From: Parietaria judaica
Lineage: Eukaryota; Streptophyta; Magnoliopsida; Rosales; Urticaceae
Length of the DNA stretch: 64,000 bases
NCBI GenBank assembly: GCA_954871525.1
Contig: OX940869.1
Coordinates: 20,240,001-20,304,000, forward strand
Reading direction: 5' to 3'
In this document: in pieces, positions 22,621-36,000 of the stretch
Layout: every line of letters begins with the position of its first letter
How positions within the stretch are numbered: position 1 is the stretch's first letter
Program-made: the position numbers and the translations under genes
Notes under the pieces: model-generated
The model's input: only the letters and a program-made list of their open reading frames with translations
Databases searched by the model: none
Told to the model about the DNA's origin: nothing

Positions 22621-23327
22621 GGCCAAGAGAATTTCTCTATGGGCAAGTCTATTGGAGACTTGAACCCTACTTTTGTAAGGTTTTGGATCCGCCGGTGAGT
22701 AGGGCTTTTGCTACTTTGGTATTTCCCTATATGCTACCATATTCCTTTTCTCTAAAAATTTCTCTAACAATTTTTCAGGTACAGATAATATCTTTTCTAA
22801 CATAGTCTAATTTCATATTTCTAGGTCGGTTATAGATAAGATATAATTATAACGATTTTATTTACTTATGATATACTTATGCTAGGCGTTGTAGGCTAAG
22901 CTGAATATCTTGTGCTAACCTTAGAAGAATAATAATGATAATAAACTCGAACTAAAAAATTTCAAAAGAGTTCACCTTATTGGTAGGATAGACTTGTTGT
23001 GTTGGCCGGCACTTGTGCTTACCTGTCATCTTTATCTGTTGGTGAATCCGTTCCTAAAACGATTTGTTATTTTTAGGTTTGGGTTTGTTGACCGTATGGG
23101 TCTGTTACCTGTGTAGGTCTGTTACCTTTGAAGAATGGGTAGGTCTGTTACCTTTGAAGAATGGGTCTGTTACCCGGTTAGGCTTGTTGCCTTTGAGATT
23201 GGGTCTGTTACCCGGTTAGGCTTGTTGCCTTACAGAATGGGTATGTTACCCGGTTAGGGTAATGTTTTTACCTGGGAGTGGGATTTCTTCTCTTCCTTGC
23301 GATGTTAGGACGTATTCGGTTGTTTGC
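22621..23327. repeat. Gypsy internal non-coding region with GGGTCTGTTACC tandem repeats
   Basis: After the antisense ORF there is no gene. From about 23090 to 23270 a unit of roughly 30-40 bp, built from GGGTCTGTTACC, GGTTAGGCTTGTTGCC and TTTGAAGAAT, repeats about five times with variation. The CACTA insertion follows directly. Confidence 0.75.
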
Positions 23328-23339
23328 CACTACTACAAA

Positions 23340-23770
23340 AAAGGGATTGGACTACACTTAAAAAGTGTAGTCGGAGAGTTCCAACTACACTTTTTATATG
23401 TCGTCGGATCCTCCGCCGTATGATATTCGACGACACTTAAATAAGTGTCGTCGGAAGTGGCTTGGACTACACTTAAAAAGTGTCGTCGGAATCCAAATTC
23501 GCCGCGGCGTAATTATAGTTTTGTCGCGGCGAACATTCCGACGATACATAATAAGTGTCGTGTTAGGTGCTTCCAAAACTTGAAAATGTCCTCGGACATG
23601 TGGTATGCCGCGGCTAACATTATATGTGCCGCGGCGTATATTTATCCAACGAACGTCGTTGGAAGAAATATACGCCGCGGCGATTTCAGTCTTGCCGCAG
23701 CATTTTTCTGCCCGATTGCATTGATATAATGCTTCCTGCGACGGTTTTTCATCCGTCGTCGAATATGCCG
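23340..23770. repeat. Left subterminal repeat region of CACTA 1
   Basis: Repeated GACTACACTTAAAAAGTGTAG-like palindromes, GTCGTCGG and GCCGCGG(C/T) motifs. The matching right region is 37430-37805. Such motifs bind the CACTA regulatory protein in well-studied elements; that role is inferred here. Confidence 0.85.
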
Positions 23771-24067
23771 ATAGAAAATTTAAAAAACGGGCGATTAAAA
23801 TCGCCCGGATGCTTTGGTATCACCTGTAAATAATAAATAATAGATATTTAAATTCCAAAATTAACTGATTTATAAACTTCCGTACCTACAAATAATCTTC
23901 CGTACCTACAAAAAGTATCGTTCATACTTACATATAGTACCGTCGTCCATATACCTAAAAATGCAAAACCGTCTATATACATAATATTCTATTCTTCATC
24001 ATACTTAGAATTTTTTTGAAGAACATATGCACCTAATCTAACTCTAAGAGAATCTATCTCTTTTAAA

Positions 24068-24637
24068 CTATAAATACTTTTTTTTATCAACAAACGCAAT
24101 ACCCTTTAAGATGATGTCGTGCATGAACTTCATGACAAAGTATCCACACTCGCGATTTCCCGGTTGTTTTGGACATTATTTTGAAATCGCCATTTTGACC
24201 ACCGAGTGCAAATTCAAGCCTGTTGTATTATGTAAGTTGAACTTTTCACCGAGCCTACAAAAAATTTAAACGTTAAATATACGCAACCTTTTATTTGAAA
24301 TACATCAATAATAAAAAGACAATTCTATATTCGAGAATACTTACTTTTCAAAAAACTCGGATAAATGCGCATTCAAACCTCTTGAATTTTTAAATGAATC
24401 GAATATGGTCACACTATTGCACCAAGGGTTCAACACGAGGAGAGTCCAATGATGGTGACTATTGTATGGCATCAACCACAATTTGTCTTTCTTGCATTTT
24501 GTTATCTTATTGAAGTAAACCGCCACATCATCTTCCAATTCTTTGGACCTCTTATCTTCGTCGGTGTAAGAGTTGCAGTTCGTGTCATTATACGGAGGAA
24601 TGAAACCGTACAAATCCCTCACATCACTTTTTGACAT
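24068..24637 (-). pseudogene. Ulp1-like (C48) cysteine protease gene fragment of CACTA 1
   Basis: deSUMOylase-like peptidase domain often carried by plant DNA transposons. Two exons join in phase: 24637-24345, ending at a GTAAGT donor, and 24254-24068. The full catalytic set is visible: His in NSHHHWTLLVLNPW, Asp in SVTIFDSFKNS, then Gln and Cys in CPKQPGNRECGYFVMKFM. An in-frame TAA at 24176-24178 directly before CPKQPG interrupts it, so it is probably inactive. Upstream exons are expected but were not identified. The ATG at 24637 is only the first Met of the visible exon. Confidence 0.8.
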
Positions 24638-25680
24638 GTATGTTTGTAACAAATAACTACAAATATATACAAATATAATATAAGGAAAAGTATAATAAAT
24701 TATCCATATTTTCAAATCATTATGAAATAAGGAAATAAAGGAAATAAGTATGTAAAAATAGAAAACATACATTTGACAAGTCGTTATCTAATTCACTTTC
24801 TTTTCCTTCCGGATGTTCTTTCTCATCAAATTTAACATGAATTTTTTCCCCCTATGCTTTAATAGATTGATTCTTCTCATTAGAGTCAGTTTTCTTTTTC
24901 CTTGCTCTTCTAGTTTTCTTTTCGGTTTTGAATCCTTCTCGTCTATACCTCCATAAAATAATTAACTCAATCTTAGAAACTAGTTGAATACAACAATTAC
25001 TAATGCAAATAAATATAAACTAACCGGGTTTGATTTCATGTTCGGGTGATTCTTCTCGATCCGACATATCACGTTCGGGTGATTCGTCTCGATCCGACAT
25101 AGTGAAGTAGCGTGTATTCCTAATTAAATTGATCAACACAAATTGATAAAAAAAAAAATAGTGATAAAAAACATCCAAGAAACCTACACATAAACAAAAA
25201 TTCATATACAAGTTCATAAACCCATAAAATTTATCAATAAATTTCAAAAAATATAAACCCACAAACAAACCAAAACACGAATCAACAAAAACTAAAAACC
25301 ATCAACAAATTCATTAACCCACTAAGAGGTATTTACTAAATTATCAAAATATCATCACATAAACTATAAACAATATTATTTTAACACAAAAATGCATTAA
25401 AAATGTAATATCGATTTAGGGCTTAGATTCTGACCTTGTTCAATGTAATATGAATGTGAGTAGACTTGTTGATGGCCGGCGTTCTCTTCCACGGCGACGG
25501 CGACGTCTAGGGCAAGGTTGAAGAGAAAAAGAGAAAAGGAGAGAAGGGAAAATGAGAGAAAGAGAGAAAAGACCCAAGTGAGAAGTGAAGGAAAGAGAGA
25601 GGGAAAGGCTGAAAAGAGAGAGAGAAAATGGAGGGAAACTGAAAAAACGCAACAACAAAAAAATCGAAAATTTGGGGTTT
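24638..25680. other. CACTA 1 interior without recognisable gene
   Basis: AT-rich. A minus-strand stretch at 25020-25110 encodes two repeats of an (R/H)(D/E)ESPE(R/H)-type motif that could belong to an upstream exon of the protease gene. A GA-rich tract (25500-25630) looks like a leader or promoter segment. No further gene was recognised. Confidence 0.4.
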
Positions 25681-25684
25681 CGAC

Positions 25685-25995
25685 GACATAAGATGAGATG
25701 CGTCGTCGAAAAACCCCAATACTCGCCGTGGCGAACTTAAGTACGCTGCGGCGAATCCTGATACAAATTAAACCCGTAGCCTCTGTAAATTAAATTGGAT
25801 GTAGGATTAGCCGCGGTGAAATATTGTACGCCGCGGCGAGTGTAACCAACGACACTTATTTGTGTCGTCGTATAGCATACTTGTCGTGGCATACAATATT
25901 TCGCCGCGGCTAATCCTGATAAAAATCACACCCGTAACCTCTGTAAAATTGGATGAAAATTTAGCCGCGGCTAACATAAACATGCCGCGGCGTAT
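25685..25995. repeat. Internal island of CACTA subterminal motifs (first)
   Basis: CGCCGCGGCG-type and GACACTTATTTGTGTCGTCG-type motifs, the signature of this element's ends, reappear 2.3 kb inside the element. A second island lies at 28625-28895. The pair may be the remnant ends of another member of the same family inserted here. Confidence 0.75.
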
Positions 25996-26069
25996 AAAGA
26001 TTAATTTTTTAAAAAATATTTTTCACTTAAAAAAATAAAAAAATCTCTTATTTTACTCTTGGTTTATAT

Positions 26070-27351
26070 CAAGGTTCGCATTACCGACGATTATCGTCGA
26101 TTATCACCGAAAATCGGTCTTACCGATGTTTACCGATAAGCTACCGCCTATAATAGTTACCGTTTTATAAGCTTTTCGACGATAATCGACCTTATCGATA
26201 AAACCTTCTCCAATCGATTATCAGAAATTGCAGTGTTAAAAATGAGGGTCTTTTCGGTGCAAATAAAAAAAAGTTTAGGTCAGATAAAGGTATAAAATAT
26301 CGCGGCCAACATACCAATTAAACTTTCGGCAAAAATAATTATACTCACACAAGATCACCTCACCTCACCCCACCCCGCCCCGCCACGTCACGTCCGGGCG
26401 GCGGCGGCGCGCGCATGTGTGGTGGTGTAACATTTGTGTGAGTCCTCCCCCATCCACAAAATCTTATGACCCAAAGGGCCCAAGCCATTGTCCCTAATAT
26501 TTGGTATATAAACATCACCAAACTCTTGTCCTCTATCAATGTGGGACTTTTTGTTATTCAAGTAATATCACACATTCACACCTTAACATACACATACACA
26601 TACACTTCACCTAATAATTTAACTTAATATTACACACTTCAAATAATATTATACACTTAACATACATATTAACTTCACCTAACATACATATACACTTAAT
26701 ATGTATATTCATTTAATATTATACACTTCAACTAATATTAAATTTGTTAACATACATATACAATTAACATGTATATTCACTTAATATTACACACTTAATT
26801 AACATACATAGTCACTTCACATAATAATTTGACTTAATATTATACACTTAAACTAATAAAGTGACTTAATATTATACATTTCACCTACATATTTAAGTTA
26901 CAAATGTGTTTTGTTGTATACAATTATGTCTTGTATTTATTAAATATGTAGTTTTGAACCTATATAAATATCTTGCTTAAACACTCAAATATTATACACT
27001 TTCTATTATGTGTTTGAGTTTGAGATATTACTATATTAGACTATTTATTTGATAGTTGAGACTTGTTAGACTTTGTTATTAGTGTTTTAGATTTGAGCTT
27101 TTTGATGGAATTGTATGTGTGTGTATGACTTTACGTATCTACATATGTTTTGAATTTGAGGTATGATATTATAAAAATATTTTATAAGTTTTTCGTCAAA
27201 AAGTATCGATAATCCGTCGATAATAATAAAAAAGTATCGGTAATCGGTAAGCTACAGTATTATATGTTTTCCGTCGGTTAATCGGTAAGCTATCGATTAA
27301 TCCATCAAAAACGGTAACCGATTTATCGGAAAGTTCGGTAAGTTGAACCAT
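26070..27351. mobile_element. 1.28-kb Mutator-like element inside CACTA 1
   Basis: The left end CAAGGTTCGCATTACCGA and the right end, read in reverse, ATGGTTCAACTTACCGA form inverted repeats. Perfect 9-bp direct repeats GGTTTATAT flank them (26061-26069 and 27352-27360), the length typical of Mutator. Near both ends ATCGATTA/TACCGAT motifs are abundant. The interior has a GC-rich stretch (26360-26420), GGGCCCAAGCC and a TATATAAA box (about 26504), together resembling a promoter. The rest is AT-rich with repeated TTAATATTACACACTT-like phrases. No protein was recognised. Confidence 0.88.
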
Positions 27352-27360
27352 GGTTTATAT

Positions 27361-28624
27361 TATTATACTTAAATTATATTATATAATTTATAATAAAATA
27401 GTAAAAAATATTTAAATTAAAAAAATGAAGTCATTGAAAACCATGAATGGATCAATATAAATTTTTATTACAAAAATTATTACTTCATTCAATTACATAT
27501 TCTAAAGTTTTCGATGAACAAGATCTCTTTATTTGTGCGTTTTTGGGTGCGCGTACGATGAACACCACTAATGCATTGATTTGCCAAGTAAAATTTTGCC
27601 AACAAAGAGTTTAGGCTTTAGGGTTAGGGTTTAAGGCTTAGGGCTTAGGGCTTACGGTTATGGTTAGCTAGGGTTTAACCAATTTATTAAATTCCTAAAA
27701 AATCACTTTTATTTAAACAAAAATTAATTCAAGAGTACATAATTTATCTTTTCCAATCAAAATTTAGTAATCGATCGTTGATAACATATTTTACTAAATG
27801 TGTAATTTTGTCGCAATAATTGGAAAAACATAAATTACAAAACAAGATAATGTTAAAATCACAGTTTTTAAAATTTTTCATTAAGTTACGCAATGAAATT
27901 ACATAAAAAAATCGAACAAAAAACCCAATTTAACAAATTTCCAAAAAATAAGGTCACAATTCGGGAAAATATCAAATTAAAAAATTAATTATGTTAAACT
28001 CAGTGTTTACTAATTATATATAATGTTACAAAAATAAACTACATCAAAAAATGTAAAAATATATGTCAAATTCACCACTTTCTGGAAAATACCCTAAAAC
28101 CCTCCCTAAACCCTAAACCCTAAAATACCCTAAACCCTAAAAACAATTCAGATTAACCCTAAAATATAACCCCAATATGGAAAAAAGTTAACAAAAAATC
28201 ACACAAACCATCTTAATTCATCTAATTCCATCATAAAAAAAATCTCAACGACGACATTTTTTTCAAAACAACTAATTTATAATTAAACAAATTATATGAA
28301 ACTCAAAGCTCAACTTTCATTCAACGTAATATAGCTTTCTAAGTAACGACTTCAAAAGAATTGTAATTATATATATACAACATCTAAATTTCAAAGAACT
28401 TAAGATCTACTTAAAAATATAGATATGTGACTTGCTTATCAAATGAAAAAATCGAACGACAACTAAAAGTGGAAAATAACATACCGAGAAATGTGTTTCC
28501 GCGATTAATAAAAAGAATATTATAATAGATGTAGAAAAAAATTATTTTTTTCTTACTATTCCAACACATTACTCTTACCTTATAATGATTGATATCGTAA
28601 AATGATATAATTTAAATAGGATAT
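27361..28624. repeat. CACTA 1 interior with two telomere-like patches in opposite orientation
   Basis: Degenerate TTTAGGG-type repeats at 27610-27680 and CCCTAAA-type repeats at 28085-28160. Both are short and imperfect. The remainder is AT-rich and shows no gene. Confidence 0.6.
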
Positions 28625-28895
28625 TTGCAATCCGCTACGGCCTATTTAAGACTTGCCGCGGCTAATATTTCAACGACACTAAAAAGTGTCGTGGGAACCC
28701 CTATCCGCCGCAGCTAATAACAAATGAGCCGCGACGTATGTCACAATTTTTTTTTTAGAGGCTACGGGTCGAAGGGTTTAGGAGTCCGTCGCGACATATA
28801 TGTATTAGCCACGGTGAATATTTGATCCAACGACACTTTTAGTGTCTTTGAACATATAGCCGCGGCTGATTAATAAGTAGCCGCGGCATGTTGGA
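28625..28895. repeat. Internal island of CACTA subterminal motifs (second)
   Basis: GCCGCGGCTAA, CCGCCGCAGCTAA and an ACGACACTAAAAAGTGTCGT palindrome, as at the element's ends. With the first island it brackets about 2.6 kb, including the MULE. Confidence 0.75.
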
Positions 28896-29526
28896 AAAGT
28901 TGTTTTGTTTTCAATATTTTACACATTGAAAAAATTAAAAAATGTCAACGTAAGTACTTGATTTTGACAATTTTACTTAAATCACATCAGTAAATTATAT
29001 TATGAAATAATAATAAATCTTTAACCATAAATAAAGTCATAAAATTGCATTATTAAACAAGTAGAATGAAATATAAAATTATTATTATTACTGAAAAATT
29101 AATATTTCATTTAATTTCTGTTGACGGGGTATCTAGACGTCGCAACTTAGAAACATCACCATCATCAAATTTCTCGACCTCTTCAATGCTTGGTAGCTTC
29201 TTCGAGAATGGTGCGATGGTGGTGATGTCTACGGCTTCTTCGTTGTTGTATTTTACGACGGTAATTAAGTTAATTATTAAGTTGTTATTTAAATTGTTAT
29301 TTTAAAATTTAAATACACTTAAATAATTAATTAAATAAGAAAAATAATTAAACATAGTAATATAAAGAAATTATAAAAACCGAATTAAACAAAAACTAAT
29401 TAAACGGTAAATTGTTCAACATAAACAAAATAACAACATAATTTAAAATTGTTCAAAAATAAACAAAATGACAACTGAATTTAAAACTGTTCAAACATAA
29501 GTTAAACTTTAAACATTGTCGGGATA
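28896..29526. other. AT-rich CACTA 1 interior without recognisable gene
   Basis: About 630 bp of AT-rich sequence. A plus-strand frame at 29066-29305 has no recognisable motif. I see nothing functional. Confidence 0.4.
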
Positions 29527-30666
29527 TCACGCGTCTTCATCCATTCCGTCTTGAAGGCCACCTTCGTTTGCCCCATCATGGGGGCCGCCTGCATTACCGG
29601 AGCCGCCTGCATCACCGGGAAAGGGATACCTCACTGGCCAGACCGGAGCTGGAAACGGATTTGGTGGCTGGAAGTTCGGATCTTGAGCCATCCAGTAGTT
29701 GCGTTTGTAGCACATTTAATCGTACATTTCCCACTGACTGTGAGCCATAAACGTCCTCATGGGAATGTCATCATACGTAAACTCTGGCTCCGGTGGGGCG
29801 GCGCCAATCACAAGTGATTGGAGCCTAAGTGGCGCTTCACGCACCGATGGCTTCAGACTCCTTATCCAAGCCTCATCAAAATTACCTCCTTTTGGAAACT
29901 TGATTTCGCGATCATATTCCTTGACCTAAACAATCAAATTCAATCAAATTTAGTACCAATATAAAACACTTACCTCCGCATTCATGCAACGACCCGAAAT
30001 AAGGAACGGGAATCTCAATGAGCTCTTCTTATGGTCGTAGTTAATGTGGTTCATGTGGTGGAAAATCTCCCGACCCACATTGATGTTCAACCCTTTTGCG
30101 CCGGCATAGATAAGCTTCAGAAAATCGAACTGAAGCTCCGTGAAGTGAAGATGCGGGTAAAGATGGTAACCGAAGAAGTACATCCAAATTTTCCCGATCT
30201 TAGACAATTGGCTCTTCTCAAGGCGTGATTCCCCAGCTCTTGAATGGCATTGCACACCGGGCTGCGCAATTGTTGCATCGATGTCGTCGTAAAATGCCTT
30301 GTCCAACTCCACCTCAGGACCCGGGTAATGGTTGTGCTCATCCTCCTCTAAGGTAAAATTTGGAGTGCCATAGTACGCATTTATGATCTCCGGACTGATG
30401 GGAACGCTCGCATTTCTAACCATCACAAACCCATCCTTGACGTTGTCAGGAAGGGCCGTATAGAATTCGAGGACTATGCTTGTATAAGCCATGTTCTTTG
30501 GCTCGAGCATATAATTTAGCCAACCTCGGCGTTGATAATTGGCGTTGACGAGGTCATTCAACGCATTCGAAGCGAGCGATAATTCGATGAAACCACGCTC
30601 GGAGAAAAGTTTCCGCGTGCATATCTTATTGTAGCGGGTCTTTGCCGCTTCCGTTTTTAAGGGCAT
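29527..30666 (-). pseudogene. Putative plant transposon protein (PF20167/Transposase_32 type), interrupted
   Basis: Exon 1 (30666-29974) encodes the domain: RGFIELSLASNALNDLVNAN near the start, SIVLEFYTALPDNVKDGFV, ISPEIINAYYGTPNFTLEED and KIWMYFFGYHLYPHLHFTEL. It ends at a GTAAGT donor. Exon 2 starts at 29925 in the same phase (VKEYDREIKFPKGGNF) and meets a TAA at 29716-29718, after which the frame stays open to 29527 with Pro/Gly-rich sequence. The domain is common in plant mobile elements and its biochemical role is not established. It shares the strand of the Ulp1-like gene 5 kb downstream. Confidence 0.78.
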
Positions 30667-31575
30667 AGGCGGCGGCAGAGGCGGAGGAACCGTTTCATCG
30701 ACCTCATCATAATTTCATTCGCCGGGTCATTGTTCCAGTGCTAGCCGCGTTTCGCTGCTTCTTTTCTAGTACCTCGTCTTATTTTAGGCGCCATTGAAAT
30801 CTGAAAAAAAAAATAGCATATATTCATTTCACGGAATTCAAACCAAAATATAAACTAAATTTCAAAACCAAAATCAATTCGCATTAAAATCGGCCTAAAT
30901 TAAAACTTAATTTTCAAACTAAATTCCTAATTAGATTATCAGTTTTTCACAAATGTCGCACACAAACATAAAGAAACCAACACTACAAGCTATGATTTTG
31001 GTCGGTTGTTCGTGGAAATTAGTGTTATCACAATTTGTATCCAATCAAATCATAGATTTTTTAGACAATTTAGTCCCGAAGTCTGAACTTATCAACGACA
31101 AAAGGAACCAACACAACACTACAAACTTAAAGATTCAATATACATTCATATATGTACAAACTTAACTTATCAACGACAATTTAGTCCCGAAGTCTAAATT
31201 AGTGTGAAATTAGTGGTTTTACAAATGTCGCACACAACTTAAAGAAACCAACCCAACACTACAAACTTAAAGATTAAATATACATTCATATATCTATATA
31301 TACAATTCTTCCTAACATAAACAAAAATCGACCTATGAAACCAAAAAAAAAAAACCCAAAAAAACCCCAAAATCATCAACTAAATCGCAGAAAATCATAA
31401 ATAAAAAAAACCCCAAAATCATCAACCCTAAAAATCGCAGAAGCCTAAATTTTTTTTAAAAAAAAAACACAAAGATTCGAACAAGAAAACTAGAAGTCGA
31501 TGAGAGATTCAAAGCGTAACCTTGAGACGACAAGCGACGGCGGGCGAAGGCAAATGGGTCGATTTTGCGGGGGCG
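30667..31575. other. CACTA 1 interior upstream of the PF20167-type gene
   Basis: Leader or promoter side of the preceding gene. A phrase around AACTTATCAACGACAA...TTTAGTCCCGAAGTCT and CAAATGTCGCACACAA...CAACACTACAAACTTAAAGATT is repeated twice (about 30950-31160 and 31165-31290), an imperfect tandem duplication of about 200 bp. No gene. Confidence 0.5.
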
Positions 31576-33078
31576 AGTGTTGCGTAAAATCTCGCAAGTA
31601 TACGAGTCGCCCAAGTAATAAAGTGAATAAGTGAGTATCGTCTCCACAAGGACTAATCAAGTGCTAATTTATTTATCGAAAATTCAATTTTTCTGAAAAT
31701 AAGTGTTGTGGTTTTTGATGGTATAAAAACGAAATGAGCCAAACTATAAATTGAAACCACACCCAGAGTTGAAATGATGAAAGCAGAGTAAAAGTGACAT
31801 AATTGCGCAAATTGAGAGATCGGGAGTTCAAGAAAAGATGGTCGGGATTGCTAAATCACCTAAATTTCCAGATTAACGCCTTGCTGTAAGAGTTGCTATA
31901 GCAGTAGTCGAATTTGTCAACGCATTTCATTATGAAATCTCTTCCGAAAATTTTGTGAAAAATATGTATTAGATTCATTTTGGCATATTCCTATGCTCTA
32001 AACTCATTTAATACCAAGAAGAAAACCAAATGTTAAATTGTTGTACAAGATCTTAGCTCATTCCTAAACCAATCCTTTGCATCATCCAAGCAAGTCCACC
32101 CAAAGCAATCTTTCCAAATTTCTTTTAGATTAATAATTCTCAAAACAAATAAAAGATATTCATTAAGGAAATCAGAATTTAAAACAACAAGGATGAACAA
32201 ATTCTCAACTGAATAGCAACAATAACAAGGCTTAATCTATCATCAACAAAGGTTCATTAACAATCCCAACCAAAAGAGGTTTAGCTCATGGCTATTTTTA
32301 ACATAATATTAAATCCGAAATTAGTGTATCTAACAAGCATAATAAAAGAACCGAATTCAGAGGATAGATGAAGATGTTTGAGCTCCAAATGCAGCTCTAA
32401 ATATGGCTCCAAAATCGCCTTCCAGAACTCTAGGAACTTCTGCCACTGGTTTTTGATTTCTTCTTTCCTTCCTTAGCTCTAGAGCTGCACACGAAGGAAT
32501 CGCGATCGGTCGCGATGAACGTCGCCAAAATCGCGAGCAGGGAGGTCGCGATGCGTCGTGGCCTAGATGGTCGCGATGCGTCGCGACGTGGTCGCGATTT
32601 AGCGAGGAAGGGCGATTCTCGACCAAAAAAAGGGCTGCGGCAAAAGTTATTTTTTGTTTCCAATGTTTAATTTTATTAGTTTTTATCCGAATTTAAGTAT
32701 TAAATTATTTAAAATTATTATTTAAACATTATTTATTTCAAAATTAATATTTTAGTATGTTATAATTTATTATTTTGTAACATATTATTAATTTTGATTT
32801 TTTTGTTAATTTTTAAGTTGTAAGATATGTTAATAAGTATTAATTTGTAACATATTAATAATTATTAAAAATCTAAAACAAATAAATAAATATGATAAAA
32901 CAAGATATTAAAAAAAAGTTGTATTATTCATTGTGAATATTACAATAAGGTGGAAGAAGTTGTAAATATTCAGTGTAAATATTACAAGATGCCTCACTAA
33001 AACCTCTCTTGAAAAACCCTCCTTAGGGACATAAAACCAAGAGAGGAAAGAGCACATCATATTGGCGTTTACATTGCG

Positions 33079-36000
33079 TCACTCGGGGAACCAGTCGTTA
33101 AACTTTTCAGTCATCCTCTCTAGCTCAGTTGGTTCGTTCCGTTGGGCGATGGTGGGGTTGCGGAACATCCAATCGTTCAAGACCACCGCTTGCTCGAGGT
33201 GTGTGTTGGTAATTGACGCCCTCCGGTCGTCGATTATATGCTGAGCCAAACTGAATGCGCTCTCCGAAGCAATGCTGGAAATGGGGATGGACAGTATATC
33301 CCTCGCCATTCTCGCCAATATCGGGAATCTTTCCTGTTCATTCTTCCACCATCCAATCACATCGAACTCGACGGAGTCCTCGTTGATCCGTAGGCCGTAG
33401 TACCTCTTCAATTCGTGCGGTGCGCCGTCCGTGTCTTCTGCTCGTGCCGGTGGCGTCCTGGATCCCGATGATTCTCCGCGATCCAGTCTTTACTTCAGTC
33501 TCCGGACAAATGCTAGGCCGGTCTTGGTTGGGCTTTCCATCACTGCCCTTCGCTCCGCCTCCACGTTGAACTGTGGGAACCGCCGGTCGTATTCACTGTA
33601 CAGTTCATAAAAAGCTTCATTAACAACCTTAATATAATCAGTGTAATCCACCCCTAAGTTTATCCCGATTGCTAACATCAACGGCCCGAATGTAAACATA
33701 ATACGGGGATCTAAGATAGCACCGAAACAATACGAAAAAGGGGGTGGATCCCAATAACTTTTGAATTTTGCACTCATTCCCTCAATCATGGGCGAAATAA
33801 CAGGGTCATTTGCGAATTCAGAAAAAGTGTTTGTAATTCAATATAGACCCGAAAGACCATGATTCAAGTAAGGTTGTCTTTGGTTCGAAAAATTTAAAGT
33901 AACAGCGTAAAAGGGTTTGAGGAATTGGGTGAATTTCTGGGCCGTTTCCCATTATGCCTCCGTGATCCGCTCCGAGGCCTCTAGTTCGGTGAGGAGGAAA
34001 GAGCTTAACGTTACCCTCTGTCTACATACAACTGAAAGCATTAGATATGTAGAGTTCCATCGTGTATTGTTGTCTAAACCAAACTAATTAGCTTTATGAT
34101 TGTGCTCTTTACAAAATCGTCTCCACCTAGCGGTCGTTTGAGAATGCCGGATCCAATCGATAACGCCGCGTATTTTTTCAACGTGCCCTAAAATATTTCG
34201 TTCCCCGTTCTAGCAATTAAATTAATAATGTGACAACCACACTTTTGATGTAAAATATTACGAAAAGGAGAACCGGGCAAACTATTTTCTAAGATAGTAA
34301 TAGCGGCGTTATTGTTTGCGGCATTGTCTAACGTAATAGAAATAATACAATTTTGCAAACCCCAATCATAAAATAATTCTATTAATTTATCGGAAATGTT
34401 TATGCCGGTATGGCGACACTCGAATGGTGACATATTGAAAAGTTTTTGACATGGAACCCAATCATCGTCGACGTAATGGGCGGTCAGACTCAAATAATCG
34501 TTTAGACTAGGACCGCTCCACAAGTCGGTGGTGAAAGAAACGTTTATGTTTGACATTTTAAAAAACTCGACCAAATAATTTTTTTGCATTTTGTAAGCCT
34601 TTTCCATGTCCCTGGTATACGTCGTACGGGAAAACTGTTCGTAAGACGGATTAATCCTTTGCATGTATTGTGTATGCGCAGGATTTTCCATCAAACTCAT
34701 CGGTGCGCCCGTAGACAGTAACCACTCGAGTGTCCATTTCCGTAAATTTTCGGTGGTAAGAGCACTTACCTGTGCTGTGTTTACCTCGTCATCGTCTCCG
34801 TAGCACGCTTTTTTATGTCGCATCAAGTAGCCGGTTCCTTTGTCCCCCGACGCATCTAGGGTTGTATGGCACTTCTTGCACGTGGCGATCTTGACTCGAA
34901 TATCGTTCTCCACACGTCGTTCTTCGTGAAAATATTCCCAGACCTTCGCTCTGTTTGGTCGTCCCCACAACAAGGCCGTAGGATTTTCCCTATTAAAAAT
35001 ATAAGGGAGAAAAAAGATTAACAAAATAAAAACTGGTATTAATTTTACATGGATTATATATTAATATTAATCATATTAATTAATTAAATTTCATATAGTT
35101 AATTAAAAAAGTTAACAAAATAAAAAATGGTATTTTCTATGTGTGGAAATAATTATCAAGCTCTTTTGGACGGAACTCCCCGAGGTTCCACGGCCAGATC
35201 GACTAGAAAGGATGCTATGATCTCGCTTTAGGCCCAAGCTTTTCTAGACAGAACTCCCCGAGGTTCCCAGACTAGCTTGGAGGAGATTGCAAAGCAAACC
35301 TTATTTGAAAACCAATCTTTCTAAGACACCATAATTCGTAAAAACTTTATAATTATCACCACACATAAAAAATACCATTTTAATTTCTTTAACTTATTTA
35401 AGTAACTATTTAAAGTTTAATTAAACTAATATGATTAATTGATTACTAACTAATTAAATTCAAAAATTAAATAACAAAAAATATCAAGAAATTCGTTTCT
35501 GATGTGGAAGATCAGTCGGAACCGCAACCATAGAGCATACTAAGACTTTCAAGAAATTCGTTAAAACAACACTTACAAATTGATTATTAAACTAGTATGA
35601 TTAAATGATTATTAACTAATTGAAAAAATTAAACTAAAAAGATTAAATGATTATTAACTAACAAAAAATCTCAAGAAAGTCGTTTCTGATGTGGAAGATC
35701 AGTCGGAACCGCAACCACAGAGCATACTAAGACTTTCAAGAAATTCGTTATTGATTATTAATTATTAATATTGAATTATTGGTTATTAATTATTATTTAT
35801 TACTAAGAACTAACTTATTAATTATTAAATATTATTAATTAATAAAATAGAAAAATGATGTATAGCTATACATAGAGAAATGACTAAATGTTATTACCCG
35901 CTTGAAGGACGTCGACCTCGTCGAGGACGGGCAATGGAGGCTTCACCGCTATCTTGATTGGAAGGTTGAGGAGAACCGCGGTTGTACACCCCAACATTTG

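Noticed and set aside
27610..28160. Telomere-like repeats as a true chromosome end or fusion
   Set aside because: Too short and degenerate, and contained in one transposon.
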